Source of the DNA: JAQVYV01 sp964507305
GTDB lineage: Bacteria > Bacillota > Clostridia > Saccharofermentanales > UBA5734
NCBI GenBank assembly: GCA_964507305.1
Contig: CAZDPQ010000097.1
Coordinates: forward strand, 1 to 9,958
Direction of reading: 5' to 3'
DNA: 9,958 bases
Shown: positions 6,833-9,958 of the stretch, piece by piece
Layout: each line of letters starts with the position of its first letter
How positions within the stretch are numbered: the stretch's first letter is position 1
Translations under genes and position numbers: made by a program
The notes under the pieces: model-generated
What the model saw: only the letters and a program-made list of their open reading frames with translations
The model's database searches: none
Told to the model about the DNA's origin: nothing

Positions 6833-8249
6833 ATTTCCGGATCCGGAGGATCCGGGTCCCGTTCGGCGTATCCGAAAGGGAGTAGCCTCTTTCAAGGATC
6901 TGATTGCGGATCGAATCCGCAAGGGCGAAATTCCGGGTTTTCTTTGCATCCAGCCTCTCTTCGGACAGCCTGACGATTTCCTGTGGGATCTCCGCGTCGC
7001 CGTCCACACGGATGCCCAGGATGGAACAAAGCTGTGAAAGCTTTTCTCCGGCCTGTTCAAGCGATGCGAATGTGATGTCATTACGTGCTATCGATATGTT
7101 GATTTCCTTGACAAAATCAAAAATCGCCGCGATCGCATCTGCCGTGTTCAGATCATCTTCCATCGCCGCGTCAAACGCTTCGCCCGCGGTGCGGGCCGCC
7201 TTCTCCAGAGCCGCTCCGGCCGGCATATTGCCGCCGTCTTCCGGTTCGCGGCCCTCGCGGATCCGGAAATCGATGTCCTGCCTGCAGTTGCGGATCCTCT
7301 CCAGGGCATTCGCAGAGGCTTCCAGGAGCTCGTCGCTGAAATTGATCGGGCTCCTGTAATGGCTCGAGAGGATGAAAAAGCGGATGACATCATACGGATA
7401 CTTCTCTGCGATATCCCGGATCGTGAAAAAATTGCCGGCCGACTTGGACATCTTGCGGTTGTCAATATTGATGAAACCATTGTGCAGCCAATACCGCACG
7501 AAGGTCTTCCCGGTCACCGCCTCGCTCTGCGCGATCTCATTCTCATGGTGCGGAAATATCAGATCCTGGCCGCCGCAGTGGATGTCGATCGTGTCTCCGA
7601 GGTATTTCCGCGACATGGCGGAACACTCGATGTGCCAGCCGGGCCTTCCGTCGCCCCATGGGCTGCTCCAGAAAGGCTCTTCGGGCTTCTTGAATTTCCA
7701 GAGTGCGAAATCGGCCTTGCTGCGTTTGTTTTCGTTGGCGGACACCCTTTCGCTCGCGCCTTCCTCCAGCTCTTCCAGCACGTAATTGGAAAGCCGGCCG
7801 TACGCCTGGAACTTTTCCACATCAAAATATACACCGTCATCCGTCCGGTAGGCGTACCCTTTCTCTTCAAGGATCCGGATCATGCCGATGATGTCGTCCA
7901 TGCATTCGGTCGCTCTCGGCTGGTAGTCCGGCCGTTCGATCCCGAGCCTGTCCGCGTCGACATAGTATTCGGCGATGAAGCGGTCCGCGAGCTCCCTCAC
8001 GGTGATCCCCTCTGCATTGGCCTGGACGATCATCTTGTCGTCGATATCGGTGAAATTCTGGACAAATATCACCTTCAGCCCCCGGTGCTCGAGGTAGCGC
8101 CTCAAGGTGTCGAACGTGATGAAAGGTCTGGCATTTCCGATGTGGAAATAATTGTAGACGGTCGGTCCGCAGGAATAGATCCGGACTTCCCCTTCCTTGA
8201 GCGGGACGAATTCCTGCTTCTCCCTTGCCATTGTGTTGTAAAGTCTCAT
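6831..8249 (-). CDS. cysS: Cysteinyl-tRNA synthetase
   Basis: 472-residue class I aminoacyl-tRNA synthetase (461 in E. coli) that charges tRNA-Cys in the cytoplasm. The HIGH-type motif is in YSCGPTVYNYFHIGNARPF (25-43). The signature KMSKS is at 266-270, within NIDNRKMSKSAGNF. The zinc ligands that discriminate cysteine are all present: C27, C209 (WHIECSAM), H234 and E238 (FPHHENEIA), essentially the E. coli numbering. The C-terminal helical part includes DDLNTADAIAAIFD (365-378) and the LDAKKTRNFALADSIRNQIL segment (433-452). The ATG at 8249 overlaps the cysE stop in an ATGA junction; the ribosome site is poor (a G run directly before the start), so reinitiation after cysE is likely. Pairing with cysE is the standard Bacillota arrangement and links cysteine synthesis to its use in translation. 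Confidence 0.97.
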   Translation of the reverse strand: MRLYNTMAREKQEFVPLKEGEVRIYSCGPTVYNYFHIGNARPFITFDTLRRYLEHRGLKVIFVQNFTDIDDKMIVQANAEGITVRELADRFIAEYYVDADRLGIERPDYQPRATECMDDIIGMIRILEEKGYAYRTDDGVYFDVEKFQAYGRLSNYVLEELEEGASERVSANENKRSKADFALWKFKKPEEPFWSSPWGDGRPGWHIECSAMSRKYLGDTIDIHCGGQDLIFPHHENEIAQSEAVTGKTFVRYWLHNGFINIDNRKMSKSAGNFFTIRDIAEKYPYDVIRFFILSSHYRSPINFSDELLEASANALERIRNCRQDIDFRIREGREPEDGGNMPAGAALEKAARTAGEAFDAAMEDDLNTADAIAAIFDFVKEINISIARNDITFASLEQAGEKLSQLCSILGIRVDGDAEIPQEIVRLSEERLDAKKTRNFALADSIRNQILERGYSLSDTPNGTRILRIRK

Positions 8250-8983
8250 TTTCCCCCCGCTGAGAAGGACTTGGCTTTTTCCTTGCAGTCCTTCTCGATC
8301 TTATCCATGTCCGCGCCGCTGTCGAATGCGTTGTCAGGCTTGTAGCGGTCCTCGATCTCCAACTGCTTCTCAATGGCGGAAAGCCGGTGAAGGATCTTGC
8401 ACATTTCGACTGAGACCGGGTCCGGCGTAGACGTCTGGTCCAGCTCCACGGAATGCACGACCGCCCTTTCCGCGTTCTTGAGGCGGGCCACATGGCCCGG
8501 GACCCCCACGACCGTGGCGCCGGCGGGAACCTCGTTCAGCACGACCGCATTGGCGCCGATCATGGCATTGTCGCCCACCTTGAAAGGCCCCAGGATCTTC
8601 GCACCCGCGCCGATCAGCACATTGTTCCCGAGCGTCGGATGCCGTTTCCCCTTGTCCTTCCCTGTCCCTCCGAGCGTGCAGCCGTGATAGATCGTACAAT
8701 TGTCCCCGATCTCGGCTGTCTCGCCGATTACGACGCCCATCCCGTGGTCGATGAAAAGCCCCTTGCCGATCTTCGCACCCGGATGGATCTCGATGCCCGT
8801 GAAAAACCGGCCGATCTGCGATACCATCCTCGCGAGGCAGAACAGATGGATCCGGTAAAAGAAATGGGCAATCCGGTGGCTGATCAGGATATGGAAACCG
8901 GGGTATAAAAGCATGACGCCGAACGCACCTCGTGCCGCCGGATCCCTGCGTGCAATCTGTCTCGCGTCAGCGATGAGTCCCAT
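8246..8983 (-). CDS. cysE: Serine O-acetyltransferase
   Basis: 245 residues. It acetylates L-serine with acetyl-CoA to O-acetylserine, the first step of cysteine synthesis. The N-terminal helical part (1-58) includes YPGFHILISHRIAHFFYRIH (27-46), and the left-handed beta-helix of hexapeptide repeats runs from about 62 to 166. Active-site residues are visible: H80 (DHGMGVVIGETAEIGD) and H115 (KRHPTLGN). E65 (IEIHPGA) occupies the place of E. coli Asp143, as in the short Gram-positive type. GGTGK (105-109) is in the acetyl-CoA/serine region. The tail from about 190 is a charged helix roughly 25 residues longer than the B. subtilis protein as I recall it, and ends in Gly-Gly-Lys, not the Ile used to bind CysK. 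The start is secure on the upstream side because an in-frame TGA lies 6 bases before the ATG. First gene of the predicted operon. Confidence 0.95.
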   Translation of the reverse strand: MGLIADARQIARRDPAARGAFGVMLLYPGFHILISHRIAHFFYRIHLFCLARMVSQIGRFFTGIEIHPGAKIGKGLFIDHGMGVVIGETAEIGDNCTIYHGCTLGGTGKDKGKRHPTLGNNVLIGAGAKILGPFKVGDNAMIGANAVVLNEVPAGATVVGVPGHVARLKNAERAVVHSVELDQTSTPDPVSVEMCKILHRLSAIEKQLEIEDRYKPDNAFDSGADMDKIEKDCKEKAKSFSAGGK

Positions 8984-9038
8984 CTGCTGTCATCCGCCCT
9001 TCCGTACGGCCGCTTTCGCAGCCTGCCGATATCGTCCT

Positions 9039-9066
9039 ATTATAACAGAACACCGGCGCGTAAGAA
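9039..9066 (-). promoter_or_regulatory. Predicted sigma-A type promoter of the cysE-activase operon
   Basis: On the - strand the intergenic region carries TGTTATAAT (9047-9039): a perfect TATAAT with the TGn extension. TTCTTA at 9066-9061, 16 bases upstream, matches TTGACA at only three positions, as is usual for extended -10 promoters. It is the only AT-rich island between the aldo/keto reductase and cysE. Transcription would begin near 9032, giving an untranslated leader of about 50 bases. Confidence 0.75.
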
Positions 9067-9070
9067 ACAT

Positions 9071-9084
9071 GGATCCTCCGATCC
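9071..9084 (-). terminator. Weak candidate hairpin downstream of the aldo/keto reductase
   Basis: GGATC and GATCC form a 5-bp stem around a 4-base loop just past the reductase stop, followed on the - strand by ATGTTTCTT. The stem is short and the T tract interrupted, and GATC-containing inverted repeats are common in this window by composition. It could be a weak terminator or chance. Confidence 0.2.
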
Positions 9085-9087
9085 GTC

Positions 9088-9954
9088 TCAGATCTGATCG
9101 AAAATAAATCCGAATCCATCCTGGAGCGCTTTCCGGAGGAGCTCTTCCGACCGCGCGTTCATGCCGGGATCATCGATGCTTTCGAAATGCTCCGCGGCGA
9201 AACGCAGATAGGCGAATTCTCCCGGCGGAATGAAGGTGTGCACCCCGAGCGAAAGCGTGTAGTTGGCTGCCGCCGTGAGCAATTCGGTGTTATCCGGATC
9301 GATGGGCTTATACCAGCATTTCGGATGATCATGGAATTCATCCGGCTTCCAGGCCCTGTGTGCCATGGCCTTGAGTGCCAGGATCCCCATGTTCCTCTCC
9401 TTGGCGGCGGCGAGGATCCTGCTGCCCGCACCCTTCGCCATGTGCAGGCTCCAGTTGAAGGGGAAAAGCACCGTGTCGAAATCGTAACGCTCCAGAGCTT
9501 TCAGCGCGACCGCCTCACTGTGGGCGGAAAAGCCGATGTTCCGTATGAGCCCTTCTTTCTTCGCGCGGACGAGAAATCCCATGATCCCGTCGGGAGCGAA
9601 GACCCGCTCCAGCTGGCTCATCTCCGTCAAGCCGTGAAGCTGGTAGACATCAAAGTGATCCGTATGGAGCATTTTCAACGAGCTGTTGAACTGCTCCATC
9701 CCTTCCTTCATCCCGAACTCTCCGGTCTTGCAGGCAAGATAGATATCGTTGCGGTAAGGGACCAGGGATTTTCCAAGGATCTCCTGGGCATTCCCATACG
9801 AGGGGGCGACATCGAAATAATTGATGCCCTTATCGACTGCATACGCTACATAGCGGTCGCTGTCGGACTGCTGCTCGTTCATCGAAATGATCCCGCCATA
9901 AGCGACGCGGCTGATATCCAGACCGGTCCTCCCAAGTTTGTTTTTTGTGATCAA
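9088..9954 (-). CDS. Aldo/keto reductase (5' end at window edge, start uncertain)
   Basis: NAD(P)H-dependent carbonyl reductase of the (beta/alpha)8-barrel aldo/keto reductase superfamily; the substrate cannot be told from sequence. The N-terminus LGRTGLDISRVAYGG (7-21) is typical. The catalytic tetrad is complete: D48 and Y53 in NYFDVAPSYGNAQE, K76 in ACKTG, H107 in DVYQLHGL. The cofactor side shows GFSAHS (141-146) and ILALKAMAHRAW (191-202). At 288 residues it lacks the C-terminal ferredoxin-like cysteine cluster of the longer COG1453 type. The first possible start inside the window is TTG at 9954, only 4 bases from the edge, and the frame is open to the edge, so an ATG outside is equally likely. 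It ends 104 bases before cysE, has its own transcription unit by inference, and shows no obvious functional link to the cysE operon. Confidence 0.9.
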   Translation of the reverse strand: MITKNKLGRTGLDISRVAYGGIISMNEQQSDSDRYVAYAVDKGINYFDVAPSYGNAQEILGKSLVPYRNDIYLACKTGEFGMKEGMEQFNSSLKMLHTDHFDVYQLHGLTEMSQLERVFAPDGIMGFLVRAKKEGLIRNIGFSAHSEAVALKALERYDFDTVLFPFNWSLHMAKGAGSRILAAAKERNMGILALKAMAHRAWKPDEFHDHPKCWYKPIDPDNTELLTAAANYTLSLGVHTFIPPGEFAYLRFAAEHFESIDDPGMNARSEELLRKALQDGFGFIFDQI

Positions 9955-9958
9955 ACCT

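Larger units (their letters stand above)
609..8983 (-). other. Predicted operon cysE-cysS-mrnC-rlmB-sigH-activase
   Basis: Six genes on the same strand. The junctions in order are: 4-base ATGA overlap, 15-base gap, 1-base overlap (or 5-base gap for the alternative rlmB start), 4-base ATGA overlap, and 5-base gap. No internal terminator or convincing internal promoter was seen. The first five genes follow the conserved Bacillota order except that yacP (rae1), found between rlmB and sigH in B. subtilis, is absent. Single transcription from the promoter near 9040 is inferred. Confidence 0.7.

Noticed and set aside
8984..9087. T-box or other riboswitch leader before cysE
   Set aside because: The region is too short, with no T-box sequence or specifier hairpin seen; only a promoter and a short leader fit.
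1..9958. Mobile element, prophage, CRISPR or defence island
   Set aside because: No transposase, integrase, direct-repeat array or terminal inverted repeat was seen; the genes are conserved housekeeping genes in a known order.

Overview
The window reads as chromosomal housekeeping DNA of a GC-rich Bacillota, most likely a Clostridia-like anaerobe. The evidence is the gene order cysE-cysS-mrnC-rlmB-sigH. This is the order known from the Bacillus/Clostridium chromosome next to the ribosomal-protein region, together with a Spo0H-type sigma factor, Mini-RNase III and an oxygen-sensitive type of activase/dehydratase protein. No mobile element, CRISPR array, rRNA or tRNA gene was seen.

Layout. On the + strand, 1-624 is the C-terminal third or so of glutaminyl-tRNA synthetase. 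All other genes are on the - strand. Read in their own direction from the right edge they are: an aldo/keto reductase (9954-9088, 5' end at or beyond the window edge); a 104-bp intergenic region with a strong-looking extended -10 promoter; then a tightly packed six-gene array. The array is cysE (8983-8246), cysS (8249-6831), mrnC (6815-6375), rlmB (6375-5593), sigH (5596-4961) and a 1448-residue activase/dehydratase-like protein (4955-609). Within it, neighbours overlap by 1-4 bases or are separated by 5-15 bases. It is most simply one operon, with translational coupling at ATGA junctions (cysE/cysS and rlmB/sigH). The giant gene converges on glnS and the two overlap by 16 bases, so there is no intergenic terminator. 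No gene-free stretch exceeds 300 bases.

How the genes fit together. CysE makes O-acetylserine for cysteine synthesis and CysS charges tRNA with cysteine. MrnC and RlmB mature and modify 23S rRNA. SigH directs RNA polymerase to stationary-phase or sporulation genes. The least expected member is the last. It is a single chain with two BadF/HgdC-type ATPase domains, each carrying the cysteine pair that holds the shared [4Fe-4S] cluster in dimeric dehydratase activators. These are followed by a cysteine-rich region resembling 2-hydroxyacyl-CoA dehydratase subunits. This looks like a one-polypeptide ATP-driven low-potential electron-transfer machine whose substrate cannot be read from the sequence. 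The fused architecture itself is, to my knowledge, found in other anaerobic Bacillota genomes but is functionally poorly described. Its coupling to sigH is the part most worth a second look.
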